Positions 34,688 through 43,933 of a stretch of DNA of 59,865 bases are shown in pieces. The stretch comes from an uncultured Geobacter sp. (GTDB lineage: Bacteria; Desulfobacterota; Desulfuromonadia; Geobacterales; Geobacteraceae). A model generated the notes under the pieces. It did no database searches, had not been told where the DNA came from, and saw only the letters and a program-made list of their open reading frames with translations. The stretch's first letter is position 1, and each line of letters starts with the position of its first letter. The position numbers and the translations under genes are program-made. Location: NCBI GenBank assembly GCA_903925075.1, contig CAIYDQ010000134.1, positions 1 to 59,865 of the forward strand. The letters run 5' to 3'.

Positions 34688-35133
34688 AGATTTCGCCCAT
34701 GGACGTCCAGCAACAGCAGTTCAAGGGGAAGATGTTCGGCGGGCTCGATGCCGAGGACGTGGACGCCTTCTTGCAGTCGGTGGCCGGCGAGATGGAAGAA
34801 TTGCTGCGCGAAAACGACGAGTTGAAGGCGCGGCTCAGCCGCAACGCCACGGCGATCGCCGAGATGGAGGCGCGCGAGGCGCAACTGCGCGAGACCATGC
34901 TCGCCGCCCAGCGCATCACCGAGGAGATGAAGGCCAACGCCCAAAAAGAGGCGCAACTGGTGGTCTCGGAGGCGGAACTCAAGGGCGAGCGGATACTGGC
35001 CGACGCCGAGAAGAAGCTGGTGGAGTTGAGCGGCCAGATTCAGGAACTCAGGCGGGAGAAGGTGCAGTTCGAGTCGGGTTTCAAGGGGATGCTCGACACC
35101 TACTACAAGCTGTTGAACCTCGGCAATGAGTGA
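34684..35133 (+). CDS. DivIVA-domain protein
   Basis: A 149-residue protein with the DivIVA N-terminal motif (ISPMDVQQQQFKGKMFGGLDAEDVDAFLQSVAGEMEELL), followed by a long coiled coil to the C-terminus. DivIVA proteins sense curved membrane and organise the poles or septum; in this family they also occur as short coiled-coil proteins of unknown partner. Starts inside the yggT stop (ATGA-type overlap) and overlaps yggU by eight bases. Confidence 0.9.
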   Translation: MKISPMDVQQQQFKGKMFGGLDAEDVDAFLQSVAGEMEELLRENDELKARLSRNATAIAEMEAREAQLRETMLAAQRITEEMKANAQKEAQLVVSEAELKGERILADAEKKLVELSGQIQELRREKVQFESGFKGMLDTYYKLLNLGNE

Positions 35134-35434
35134 TGGGGCTTTGCGCGTCACCCAGACGCCGGAAGGGGTGCTCTTCACCGCCCATGTCCAGCCCAGGGCG
35201 TCGCGCTGCGAGATCTGCGGCCCCAAGGACGGAGAACTGAAGCTGAGGCTCACCTCGCCGCCGGTGGAAGACGCCGCCAACAAGCAGTGCGTCGAGTTGA
35301 TCGCCAAGGCGTTGGGGATCGCCAAATCGAGGGTCGCCATCAAGTCGGGCGCCAAGTCCAGGCACAAGGTGGTCACGGTGGCGGGGATGGAGCCGGCCGC
35401 GCTGCTTAGCGCATTCAACATCGACCAGGAGTGA
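35126..35434 (+). CDS. YggU/DUF167 family protein
   Basis: A 102-residue protein of the DUF167 family: FTAHVQPRASRCEICGPKDGELKLRLTSPPVEDAANKQCVELIAKALGIAKSRVAIKSGAKSRHKVV matches the family throughout. Small alpha/beta protein of unknown function, often cotranscribed with yggT. Overlaps the divIVA gene by eight bases and ends ten bases before the CBS gene. Confidence 0.92.
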   Translation: MSDGALRVTQTPEGVLFTAHVQPRASRCEICGPKDGELKLRLTSPPVEDAANKQCVELIAKALGIAKSRVAIKSGAKSRHKVVTVAGMEPAALLSAFNIDQE

Positions 35435-35443
35435 GGATCATTA

Positions 35444-35902
35444 ATGAACGCTAGAGACATCATGGTGACGGACGTGCCGACCGTTTCGGTGCGGACTTCA
35501 GTGGCCGAAGCCGTGCGCATGTTGAAGAGCAACTTCGGCGACGAGAGTTTCATGAACGCGGCGCCGGGGCTGATCGTGCTCAACGAAAGGGGAGGGCTGG
35601 CCGGTATCCTCACCCCCCTGAGCATCATCACGGCGCTTCTGGACGGCGCGGCCACGAGCGGCACGGACGAAGCCTTCTTCGCCTCGCTCTGCGACAGGAT
35701 CAAGGACCTCCCCATTTCCGCCGTGATGGAGCACCAACCGATCTCGGTCACCCAGGACGCGCTGGTAAGCGACGTGATCGAGCTGTTTTTGACCCACCGC
35801 TTCCAGCGGGTCCCGGTGGTGGACGGCAAGAGGGTGGTCGGCGTCATTTACCGCTCGCGGCTGCTCTTCGCCATGACCAAGAGCCTGGAGGTTGCCCCTT
35901 GA
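35444..35902 (+). CDS. Two-CBS-domain protein
   Basis: A 152-residue protein made of two CBS motifs (DIMVTDVPTVSVRTSVAEAVRML...GLIVLNERGGLAGILT and VMEHQPISVTQDALVSDVIELFLTHRFQRVPVVDGKRVVGVIYRSRLL). Such Bateman modules bind adenine nucleotides and act as sensors. Stands alone without a catalytic domain, so its target is unknown. Its stop codon overlaps the -35 box of the fmdB promoter. Confidence 0.9.
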   Translation: MNARDIMVTDVPTVSVRTSVAEAVRMLKSNFGDESFMNAAPGLIVLNERGGLAGILTPLSIITALLDGAATSGTDEAFFASLCDRIKDLPISAVMEHQPISVTQDALVSDVIELFLTHRFQRVPVVDGKRVVGVIYRSRLLFAMTKSLEVAP

Positions 35903-35927
35903 CAAAATCCGGGGGCATACTTATATT
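35899..35927 (+). promoter_or_regulatory. Sigma-70-type promoter of the fmdB-type gene
   Basis: TTGACA (35899-35904), 17-bp spacer, TATATT (35922-35927). It is near consensus and overlaps the stop of the CBS gene. Confidence 0.85.
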
Positions 35928-35930
35928 AGA

Positions 35931-35963
35931 GCTGTTCGAGAGCTGCTAGCTGTTCGAGAGCTG
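35931..35963. repeat. 15-bp direct repeat at the transcription start
   Basis: GCTGTTCGAGAGCTG at 35931-35945 and 35949-35963, period 18, starting 4 bases after the -10 box. It could be an operator pair or a small tandem duplication. Each unit also contains the short dyad AGCT. Confidence 0.7.
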
Positions 35964-36002
35964 ATTACGTGCCTTACCGACTGACAGGAGGTAGTACAAG
36001 CG

Positions 36003-36248
36003 ATGCCACTTTACGAGTACCAGTGCAAAAGCTGCAGCAACGCCTTTGAGTTGCGCCAAAAATTTTCCGATCCCCCGGCCTCCGTCTGCCCCTCCTGCGG
36101 CGGCGAGGTTGAGAAACTGATCTCACAATCCGGCTTTGCGCTCAAGGGCCAAGGGTGGTACGGCGACGGCTACGGCAGCACGAAAGCCAGCGCCCCGACC
36201 CCCTGCGCATCGGGCGGAAGCTGCGCCGGATGTCCATCCGCATCCTGA
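36003..36248 (+). CDS. FmdB-family zinc ribbon protein
   Basis: An 81-residue protein. MPLYEYQCKSCSNAFELRQKFSDPPASVCPSCGGEVEKLIS is the FmdB/Regulatory-protein zinc ribbon with two CxxC pairs. The C-terminus is Gly/Ser-rich and ends in CASGGSCAGCPSAS, with extra cysteines. FmdB was named from a putative regulator of amidase/formamidase genes; its role is not settled. ATG 36003 follows CAGGAGGTAGTACAAGC. A near-consensus promoter and a strong terminator make it a single-gene unit. Confidence 0.9.
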   Translation: MPLYEYQCKSCSNAFELRQKFSDPPASVCPSCGGEVEKLISQSGFALKGQGWYGDGYGSTKASAPTPCASGGSCAGCPSAS

Positions 36249-36260
36249 GATGCCGCACAC

Positions 36261-36287
36261 ACCCCCGGAAACGGGGGTTTTTTTTTG
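36261..36287 (+). terminator. Intrinsic terminator after fmdB
   Basis: ACCCCCG (36261-36267), GAAA tetraloop, CGGGGGT (36272-36278), then a run of T. Confidence 0.9.
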
Positions 36288-36431
36288 GTCGTTTTCCGGT
36301 AAAGCTCTTTACAATTTCCAAGCTGTTACCTATTATTTCTACTTTCAATTTCTCGCATCTCCGGCCTTGGCGTTAACGTCGGCGCCGGGGGCGAATGACA
36401 TCATGCCGACAGTCAAGAGGGGTGCAAGCAA

Positions 36432-37280
<849 letters not shown>

Positions 37281-37304
37281 TCGGGGGATGGCCCTCAATC
37301 GGTA

Positions 37305-37327
37305 GGGGCGAACCTTGTGTTCGCCCT
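37305..37327. repeat. REP-like palindrome, copy 1
   Basis: Arms GGGCGAA and TTCGCCC around a CTTGT core, the same element as at 41872-41892, with a diverged relative at 39401-39425. It lies between folD and galU. Confidence 0.75.
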
Positions 37328-37416
37328 GCGCGCCATCCCCTTCGACCCTGCTAATCGTTGTCCTGATGGTGCTGAATGGATGCCGGCTGAGCACGCTTTG
37401 CGAGGAGTGCCAAACC

Positions 37417-38283
37417 ATGCGGGTGAAAAAGGCCGTTTTCCCGGTTGCGGGGCTAGGAACCAGGTTCCTGCCGGCCACCAAGTCGACCCCCAAAGAGATG
37501 CTGCCGCTCATCGACAAGCCGCTGGTGCAGTACGTGGTCGAGGAGGCGGTCGCCTCCGGCATCGAGCAGATCCTGTTCGTCACCGGGCGCGGTAAGAGGG
37601 CGATAGAAGATCATTTCGACATCGCCTTCGAGCTGGAGTCTTTGCTCTATGACAAGGGAAAGGACCTGGAACTGCACCAGGTGCGAGAGATCGCCGAGAT
37701 GGCGAACATCTTCTTCGTCAGGCAGAAGGAGGCGCTGGGGCTTGGGCACGCGATCCAGTGCGCCAAGGATTTCGTGGGCGACGAGCCCTTTGCCGTGCTG
37801 CTGGGAGACGACATCATCGACTCGCGGCAACCGTGCCTCTCCCAACTCCTCGAAGTCTATGAGCAGTACGGCTGCCCGGTGCTCGCCCTGGAGCAGGTGC
37901 CGATGGAGAACATCTCTTCCTACGGCTGCGTGCGCGCCGAGCATCTGGCCGACCGGGTCTACCGGGTGCTCGACCTGGTGGAGAAGCCCGCCAGAAGCGA
38001 GGCGCCGTCGGACCTGGCCATCATCGGCCGCTACGTGCTAACTCCCGGCATTTTCGCGCATCTGGAAGGACAGGAGCCGGGCAAAGGCGGGGAGATTCAG
38101 TTGACCGACGCCATCAAGAAACTGGCGCTGGAGTCGTCCATCTACGGTTGCCGATTCGAGGGGGTGCGCCACGACTGCGGAGACAAGTTGGGCTTTCTGA
38201 AGGCGACGGTGGATATGGCGCTCAAAAGGGAGGAGTTCAACGGCGCTTTCGAGGCCTTCCTCAGGGAGCGGCTTGGCTGCTAG
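37417..38283 (+). CDS. galU: UTP-glucose-1-phosphate uridylyltransferase
   Basis: A 288-residue GalU, the usual length. It makes UDP-glucose for polysaccharides and the cell envelope. Nucleotide motif KAVFPVAGLGTRFLPATKSTPKEMLPL, then QYVVEEAVASGIEQILFVTGRGKRAIEDHFD, PFAVLLGDDII (catalytic Asp), VEKPARSEAPSDLAIIGRYVL and GGEIQLTDAI. ATG 37417 follows GAGGAGTGCCAAACC; the longer frame from 37315 only reads through the REP-like repeat. Confidence 0.96.
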   Translation: MRVKKAVFPVAGLGTRFLPATKSTPKEMLPLIDKPLVQYVVEEAVASGIEQILFVTGRGKRAIEDHFDIAFELESLLYDKGKDLELHQVREIAEMANIFFVRQKEALGLGHAIQCAKDFVGDEPFAVLLGDDIIDSRQPCLSQLLEVYEQYGCPVLALEQVPMENISSYGCVRAEHLADRVYRVLDLVEKPARSEAPSDLAIIGRYVLTPGIFAHLEGQEPGKGGEIQLTDAIKKLALESSIYGCRFEGVRHDCGDKLGFLKATVDMALKREEFNGAFEAFLRERLGC

Positions 38284-38330
38284 CCTGGCGACTAGATCGG
38301 CAGAGGCCAACTCCAGATCCGGTTTTTCAG

Positions 38331-39284
38331 CTATCGTTCCACGACTCCCCAGCGTGCTCCTATTCCGTCGTGATCGATGGTGAACGAGCAGACAAGGTTT
38401 AGAACGTCATGAGTCCATCTTCTCGGCAGGGGGCCTATGAAACTGGTTGAGCGTGATGCCTGAATGGCGAGATCCTCGAGCGACTTGTTCCCGCTTGAGT
38501 AAAGAATTTTTATATTTTCTATCGTCCCGTCTCTTTTAAAGGTGATATTTAAAACAGTTTCTCCCCGGCCTTTTCTCGTGAAGGGATCGATGGCATTGAG
38601 CCGTTCTTCCAGGGAATGTACGAAACGGCGGGAAAAAGATCCGATATCGGGGTCATCGGTATCCATTAACCTAGTGTCGCCTTGTTCCACATCCTGGTAT
38701 TTTTTCCTGAAGTTTTCCTCCATTTTTGCCATACTTCGCCCGCTTGGAAAGAGCTTCGCCAAGTCGCTCTTGGTCCCTCTCTGGATTTTAGGGATGCCCT
38801 CGCCGCGCGAAGCTTCAGTTCCCCCTGTTTCCGGGGTGTGGAAAAGGGAATCCGTTTTGCCCAGCGATCTGGCTTCCTGCGGAGGCTCTGTTTTCCCCGG
38901 CAGATTGGGGGCGGCTTTGCTCTGCACGATCCGATCTATTTTGCTCTCCGCTTTTGGCGCCGCTTCTTTTTTTGCGGTAGGCACGCTTTTCAACGGTGGC
39001 AGTATCGGCTCCCTCAGGAGCGGAACCAGCGCCGTCCTGAGTGGCGGTATGGGCATGGGTTTTGGCGCTGTTTTCGGTTCAGGCTTGGGCTTAGGCTTAG
39101 GTTTGGGTTTCGGGACCACGGGGGGCGGCTCCGGGAGGTCTTTCAATTCCACCTCGGTGGTATCTTTGGGGAGCCGTTGAGGGTCCGGCGGAATAAGCGA
39201 GAAAACGCCAAAGACGGCCACATGCAGCAGGACGGATATCAGGACCAGGTAGAGGAAGGATTTTTCGATATGTTTGTCGGACAT
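38331..39284 (-). CDS. TonB-like energy transducer
   Basis: A 317-residue protein: short cytoplasmic start, one membrane helix (FLYLVLISVLLHVAVFGVFSL, with the His typical of the TonB/TolA helix), a long Pro/Lys-rich linker (KPKPKPKPKPEPK), a middle region of low complexity and a C-terminal TonB-type domain (GRGETVLNITFKRDGTIENIKILYSSGNKSLEDLAIQASRS). It would couple the proton motive force to outer membrane receptors. No exbB, exbD or receptor is in the window. ATG follows GGCGGAGATAG on the minus strand. Convergent with galU. Confidence 0.82.
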   Translation of the reverse strand: MSDKHIEKSFLYLVLISVLLHVAVFGVFSLIPPDPQRLPKDTTEVELKDLPEPPPVVPKPKPKPKPKPEPKTAPKPMPIPPLRTALVPLLREPILPPLKSVPTAKKEAAPKAESKIDRIVQSKAAPNLPGKTEPPQEARSLGKTDSLFHTPETGGTEASRGEGIPKIQRGTKSDLAKLFPSGRSMAKMEENFRKKYQDVEQGDTRLMDTDDPDIGSFSRRFVHSLEERLNAIDPFTRKGRGETVLNITFKRDGTIENIKILYSSGNKSLEDLAIQASRSTSFIGPLPRRWTHDVLNLVCSFTIDHDGIGARWGVVER

Positions 39285-39400
39285 CTATCTCCGCCAACTT
39301 CGGTGGTTCTTTATCGCAGGTCAAGCATCGGAATGGTAGAAGATCGGTCGGCAAAATGCAAGCGGGAACTGGCGAGCTGGATGGTGGCGGCCTTCTTCAG

Positions 39401-39425
39401 GGGGGCGACCCTTGCGGCGTCCCCT
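39401..39425. repeat. REP-like element, diverged relative
   Basis: GGGGCGACCCTTGCGG with a partly matching right arm (GCGTCCCC). It resembles the elements at 37305 and 41872 in its CTTG core and arm composition. Confidence 0.45.
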
Positions 39426-39461
39426 GCGGATGGTCCGCTGCTCTCTTTCGATTGCTGTCCT

Positions 39462-39475
39462 TTGATCTAGGTCAA
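39462..39475. promoter_or_regulatory. FNR-type site before etfB
   Basis: TTGATCTAGGTCAA matches TTGAT-N4-ATCAA at nine of ten positions. It lies 60 bp before the etfB ATG, near a possible -10 at about 39488-39493 (GATATT). Confidence 0.5.
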
Positions 39476-39533
39476 CACTTTTTACAAGATATTCAGGTAG
39501 GTTGAAAACATCAAACAAACCCCCGAGGTTCTC

Positions 39534-40346
39534 ATGTTGGTAGTGGTATGCGTAAAACAGGTCCCGGACACGACCCAGGTGCAGATCGACCCGGTCACCA
39601 ATACACTGATCCGTGAGGGAGTCCCCTTCATCGTCAATCCTTACGACACCCATGCGGTCGAGGAAGCTCTGAAGCTCAAGGACCATTTCGGGTTTCGCGT
39701 GGCCGCGATCTCCATGGGGCCGCCCAATGCCGAGGCGACGCTCAGAAAGGCGCTGGCCTTGGGGGTCGACCGGGCGATACTGCTCTCGGACCGGGCCTTT
39801 GGCGGCGCGGACACCCTGGCCACGAGCAAGGTGTTGGCGGCCGCCATCGAGCTGCTTGCTCAGGAGGAAGAAGTTGGCGTGGTCATCTGCGGCAAGCAGA
39901 CCATCGACGGCGACACGGCCCAGGTCGGTCCGGGGATAGCGACCCGCCTCGACTTTTGCCAGCTCACGCTGGTGGATCGCGTGGAGGAACTCGACCTCTC
40001 CCAGCGCAAGATCCGGGTGCGCCGGAAGTTGGAGGGAAGGCACGAGGAGGTGGAGGCGCCCTTGCCGGTCTTGCTCACCGTGGTGCGCGAACTGAATCGG
40101 CCGCGCTATCCGTCGGTGTCGATGCGTCTTGACGCTGCCGATGCGCAGGTGGAGCTTTGGGACAACAGCGTCCTGCAACTCGACGTGAACAGCATCGGCC
40201 TCAAGGGCTCTCCCACCTGGGTGAGCCGGATCTTCTCGCCGCAGCGCTCATTGGGCGAGATGTTGGGAGATGGCGTCAGCGACCCGGAAGGGGCCGCGCA
40301 ACTGCTGATCGACAAAATGCTGGAGAAGGATCTGTTGGCGTTGTAG
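39534..40346 (+). CDS. etfB: Electron transfer flavoprotein beta subunit
   Basis: A 270-residue EtfB. It pairs with EtfA to carry electrons from acyl-CoA dehydrogenases or related enzymes. VVVCVKQVPDTTQVQIDP, VNPYDTHAVEEALKLKD, RAILLSDRAFGGADTLATSKVLAAAIE, VICGKQTIDGDTAQVGPGIA and TVVRELNRPRYPSVS follow the family. ATG 39534 follows CCCGAGGTTCTC. It is first of three genes, then etfA and the membrane oxidoreductase, which together form a chain to the quinone pool. Confidence 0.96.
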   Translation: MLVVVCVKQVPDTTQVQIDPVTNTLIREGVPFIVNPYDTHAVEEALKLKDHFGFRVAAISMGPPNAEATLRKALALGVDRAILLSDRAFGGADTLATSKVLAAAIELLAQEEEVGVVICGKQTIDGDTAQVGPGIATRLDFCQLTLVDRVEELDLSQRKIRVRRKLEGRHEEVEAPLPVLLTVVRELNRPRYPSVSMRLDAADAQVELWDNSVLQLDVNSIGLKGSPTWVSRIFSPQRSLGEMLGDGVSDPEGAAQLLIDKMLEKDLLAL

Positions 40347-40468
40347 GACAAGGCGAACCGGCGAAGGGCTAAAGGCTAAAGGCGACAATAACCAGGACCA
40401 TTGAACGTGGAACCTGCAACGTAGAACGTAGAATCTGAACGTAGAACGCATATAAAAAGGGACCTTTC
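40347..40468. repeat. Short tandem repeats between etfB and etfA
   Basis: GGGCTAAAGGCTAAAGG at about 40368-40384 is the reverse of the heptamers at 30385-30470. Next come AACGTAGAACGTAGAA and another AACGTAGAACG. The repeats fill most of the 122-bp gap inside the operon; no gene is seen. Confidence 0.75.
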
Positions 40469-41812
40469 ATGACCGAAGCTGTGAAACCTCCGAAGAAACC
40501 ACGCGGTAAAGCCTCGCTTTTGGAGGACAAGTGCATTGCTTGCGGAGCTCGCTGCCAGAGCGTCTGCCCGGTCGATGCCATACAGATGAACGACGCCGGC
40601 GAGCCGATCATCGACGCCTCTCGCTGCATCGGTTGCGTCAAATGCGTCAAGGTCTGCCCCGTGCAGGCGCTGCAAATGTCCTTCACGCCGGAAGAGCTCC
40701 GCATCCTTGAGGAACTGGCCGGTTCGGCTTCCTCGGCCGCCGAAGTCCCGGAGGAGGATGCCGAGGAGGCGGCGCTCAGAAAACGGCTGGCGGTCTATCG
40801 CGGGGTTTGGGTCTTTATCGAACAGACCGAAGGGGAACCCGCCAAGGTTTCCTGGGAGCTGCTCGGCAAAGGGAAGGAACTGGCGCTCGCCCGCGACTGT
40901 CCGCTAGCCGCGGTAGTCATGGGCGACGACGTGGAAAAGTTGGCCCACCAGGCCATAGGATACGGCGCGGGGCAGGTCTACCTGATGGATGCGCCGGTGC
41001 TGCGACACTACCGGACCGAGGCCTACCAGCGCGGGGTCTGCGCTCTGGTCGCAAAGTACCGCCCGGAGGTGATCCTGATGGGCGCCACCGGCCTGGGACG
41101 CGATCTGGCCGGAGTGGTGGCCACCAAGCTCGCTACCGGTCTCACCGCCGACTGCACCGGCCTTTCCATCGACGACAAAGGGAACCTGCTGCAGACCAGG
41201 CCCGCTTTCGGCGGCAACATCATGGCGACCATCGTCTGCGACAAATTCCGGCCGCAGATGTCGACGGTCCGGCCGCACGTGATGCCGATGCCCGCCTTCG
41301 ACCCCGCCGCGACGGGGGCGATCTTCAGCGAAGCCGTGCCGGTGACCGAGGAGGAGATCCACGTCAAGGTGCTGCAGATCTTGATGGACGGCGGCGGGGC
41401 GGACGTGGACATCGCCGGCGCCGACTTCATCATCTCGGGAGGCAGGGGGATGATGGGGAAGGAAAACTTCGCCATGCTGCAGGAACTGGCCGAGGTCTTG
41501 GGCGGCGTGGTTGGCGCCTCCAGGAGTGCGGTCGATGCGGGATGGATGCCTCCCGACCGGCAGGTAGGGCAGACGGGCAAGACTGTGCGCCCGAAAGTCT
41601 ACATCGCCTGCGGCATTTCCGGCGCCATCCAGCACCTGGTCGGAATGCAGGACTCCGACGTGGTGATCGCCATCAACCGCGATCCGGAGGCCCCGATCTT
41701 CCAGGTGGCCAATTACGGGATCGTCGGCGATCTGTTCAGGGTCATTCCGGCGCTGACCGGCAAGCTGAAGGCGCTCAAGGCGGCCAGGTCCGGCGCGTCG
41801 AAGGCGTCGTAG
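40469..41812 (+). CDS. etfA: Electron transfer flavoprotein alpha subunit with N-terminal ferredoxin domain
   Basis: A 447-residue EtfA with an extra N-terminal domain. Residues about 20-70 hold two [4Fe-4S] motifs, [13 protein letters not shown] (C-x2-C-x3-C-x3-C, one residue longer than usual) and [12 protein letters not shown]. The EtfA part has [25 protein letters not shown] and the FAD-binding C-terminal domain ([67 protein letters not shown]). The Fe-S domain would link the flavins to another electron carrier. Together with the oxidoreductase downstream it fits respiratory or syntrophic fatty-acid or aromatic oxidation. Confidence 0.95.
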   Translation: MTEAVKPPKKPRGKASLLEDKCIACGARCQSVCPVDAIQMNDAGEPIIDASRCIGCVKCVKVCPVQALQMSFTPEELRILEELAGSASSAAEVPEEDAEEAALRKRLAVYRGVWVFIEQTEGEPAKVSWELLGKGKELALARDCPLAAVVMGDDVEKLAHQAIGYGAGQVYLMDAPVLRHYRTEAYQRGVCALVAKYRPEVILMGATGLGRDLAGVVATKLATGLTADCTGLSIDDKGNLLQTRPAFGGNIMATIVCDKFRPQMSTVRPHVMPMPAFDPAATGAIFSEAVPVTEEEIHVKVLQILMDGGGADVDIAGADFIISGGRGMMGKENFAMLQELAEVLGGVVGASRSAVDAGWMPPDRQVGQTGKTVRPKVYIACGISGAIQHLVGMQDSDVVIAINRDPEAPIFQVANYGIVGDLFRVIPALTGKLKALKAARSGASKAS

Positions 41813-41871
41813 AGGAAAAACGACCGGCGCCGCTCTTCGCTGAAGTAATTACTTAACCACAATAGCCGCAC

Positions 41872-41892
41872 GGGCGAAGCTTGTCTTCGCCC
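41872..41892. repeat. REP-like palindrome, copy 2
   Basis: Arms GGGCGAA and TTCGCCC around CTTGT, identical in arms to the copy at 37305-37327. It lies between etfA and the oxidoreductase gene. Confidence 0.75.
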
Positions 41893-41938
41893 CCGGTTTT
41901 TCCCGCGGCAGCGCCGCGCTTCGTTCGAGAGGTCCCAC

Positions 41939-43933
41939 ATGATGCCGCACCCCGCACTCTTTACGCCGCTGCTAGTGGCCTCGCTCGCCTTTTTCTGCTG
42001 GAGCGTCTACCGCCGTTTCTCGCTGGTTCTCTTGGGGCAACCGGAACAAAGGCTGGACCAACCGCTGCGTCGTCTTCAGGAGATGCTGGTTTACGCCTTC
42101 GGCCAGTTGCGCGTGATCCGAAAACCTTTCGGACTTAATCACTTCGTGATCTTCTGGTCTTTTCTGATCCTGGCCGTGGCCAACGGGGAATTCCTGTTGA
42201 ATGGGGTCTTTCAGTCGGTGCGGCTGGAACTGCTCCCCCAGTGGGCGCACCACGCCCTGCTGACCGCCTTCGACCTGGTGTCGGTCCTGACGCTGGCGGC
42301 CATCGCCTTTTCTTTTTGCCGCAGGATCTTCTTCAAGCCCCCCTATCTGGACAGCCTCTATGTCAAGGCGCGCAGCCCCGAGGCGTTTCTGATCCTCTCC
42401 TTCATCGCCCTGCTGATGGTCGCCTACCTCGGCATGCACGCGGCGATCATCGCTCAAGGAGGCGAGCCCGCCGCCTCCGCGATGCCGGTCTCCCGCATGC
42501 TGGCCGGCCTCTTCGCGCCCAACGCGCCCTACCTCGCGGCGCTCACGCTCTCTTTATGGTGGCTGCACGCGGCGGTGCTGCTGGCTTTCATCTGCTTTCT
42601 CCCCCACAGCAAACACATGCATATCCTGACCGCCATCCCCAATTGCTACCTGGCGAGTCTGGATTGGCCGAACACCCAGCCGCGGGAACACTTCGCCAAG
42701 GGCGAGCTTTACGGGGTGGGGAGCGTGGAGCGCTTCACCTGGAAGGACCTCTTCGACTCCTACAGTTGCACCGAATGCGGCCGCTGCCAGGACGCCTGCC
42801 CGGCCACCAATACCGGCAAGCCGCTGAACCCGCGCCAGATCGTGCACGCCATCAAGGTGAACCTGTTGGAAAACGGCCCGGCTCTCAGGGAGGGGAGGAA
42901 AGGGACGCTGCCGCTGATCGGCCCGGAGGGGGAGGGGACCAACACCGAGGACGCCATCTGGGCCTGCACCACCTGCGGTGCCTGCATGCAGGCGTGCCCG
43001 GTGCTGATCGAGCAGATGCCGAAGATCGTCAAGATGCGCAGGCACCTGGTGGAGACGGAATCGCGCTTCCCCGAGGAGCTTTTGAACCTGTTCGAGAACA
43101 TGGAACAGAGATCCAATCCCTGGGGGATCGCCCCGGGCGAGAGGAGCAAATGGGTCTCCACCATGCCGGTGCGCCCCTTCGTCGCGGGGGAGACCGAGTA
43201 TCTGCTCTACGTCGGCTGCGCCGGCTCCTTCGACTCCCGGGCAAAGCAGGTCACGGTGGCGCTGGCCACGGTGCTGAACGCGGCGGGGGTCTCCTGGGGG
43301 ATTCTGGGCAAGGACGAGAAGTGCTGCGGCGACAGTCTGAGAAGGCTCGGCAACGAGTTCGTCTTCGACCGCATGGCCAGGGAGAACGTCGAGCTGTTCC
43401 GCGAGCGCGGCGTAGCCAAGGTGATCACCCTCTGCCCGCACTGCCTGACCACGCTGAAGAACGACTACCGGCAGTACGGCCTGGAGCTGGAGGTGATGCA
43501 CCATACCGAGTTGATCGCCGGGCTTTTGCAGGATGGTCGCCTCGAACTTGGTAACGCAGAGCTGGCGCTGGGCAAGATCTCCTACCACGACCCCTGTTAC
43601 CTTGGGCGGCATAACGGCGTCTTCGATGCGCCCCGCGCGCTGATAGAGGCGGCCACCGGCCAGGCGCCGCAGGAGCTTGGCCGCCATCGGGAGAATTCCT
43701 TCTGCTGCGGCGCCGGCGGCGGGCGCATGTGGATGGAGGAATTCATCGGCGACCGGGTGAACCACACCCGGGTCGACGAGGCGCTGCTGGGCGCGCCCGA
43801 TACGGTCTGCGTCGCCTGCCCCTATTGCATGACCATGATGGAGGACGGCTTGAAGGACAGGGGCGCCGGCCAGGTGCGGGTGAGGGACGTCGCCGAGGTG
43901 CTGGCCGAGGCGCTGCGCGCGGCCAAGGCTTGA
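41939..43933 (+). CDS. ETF:(methyl)menaquinone oxidoreductase, membrane Fe-S protein
   Basis: A 664-residue protein with the same layout as the one at 5653: N-terminal membrane cytochrome b-like region (about 1-270), two [4Fe-4S] motifs (CTECGRCQDACP, CTTCGACMQACP), and two CCG domains (CCGDSLRRLGNE, CPHCLTTLKNDY, CYLGRHNGV, CCGAGGGRMWME, ACPYCMTMMED). Directly downstream of etfBA, so the electron donor is almost surely that ETF; the acceptor is the quinone pool. ATG 41939 follows GAGAGG. The stop overlaps the presumed TTG start of the next gene. Confidence 0.92.
   Translation: MMPHPALFTPLLVASLAFFCWSVYRRFSLVLLGQPEQRLDQPLRRLQEMLVYAFGQLRVIRKPFGLNHFVIFWSFLILAVANGEFLLNGVFQSVRLELLPQWAHHALLTAFDLVSVLTLAAIAFSFCRRIFFKPPYLDSLYVKARSPEAFLILSFIALLMVAYLGMHAAIIAQGGEPAASAMPVSRMLAGLFAPNAPYLAALTLSLWWLHAAVLLAFICFLPHSKHMHILTAIPNCYLASLDWPNTQPREHFAKGELYGVGSVERFTWKDLFDSYSCTECGRCQDACPATNTGKPLNPRQIVHAIKVNLLENGPALREGRKGTLPLIGPEGEGTNTEDAIWACTTCGACMQACPVLIEQMPKIVKMRRHLVETESRFPEELLNLFENMEQRSNPWGIAPGERSKWVSTMPVRPFVAGETEYLLYVGCAGSFDSRAKQVTVALATVLNAAGVSWGILGKDEKCCGDSLRRLGNEFVFDRMARENVELFRERGVAKVITLCPHCLTTLKNDYRQYGLELEVMHHTELIAGLLQDGRLELGNAELALGKISYHDPCYLGRHNGVFDAPRALIEAATGQAPQELGRHRENSFCCGAGGGRMWMEEFIGDRVNHTRVDEALLGAPDTVCVACPYCMTMMEDGLKDRGAGQVRVRDVAEVLAEALRAAKA

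Noticed and set aside
37315-37416. N-terminal extension of galU
   Set aside because: It would translate the REP-like repeat; GalU proteins begin at the VKKAVFPVAG motif, and ATG 37417 has its own ribosome-binding site.
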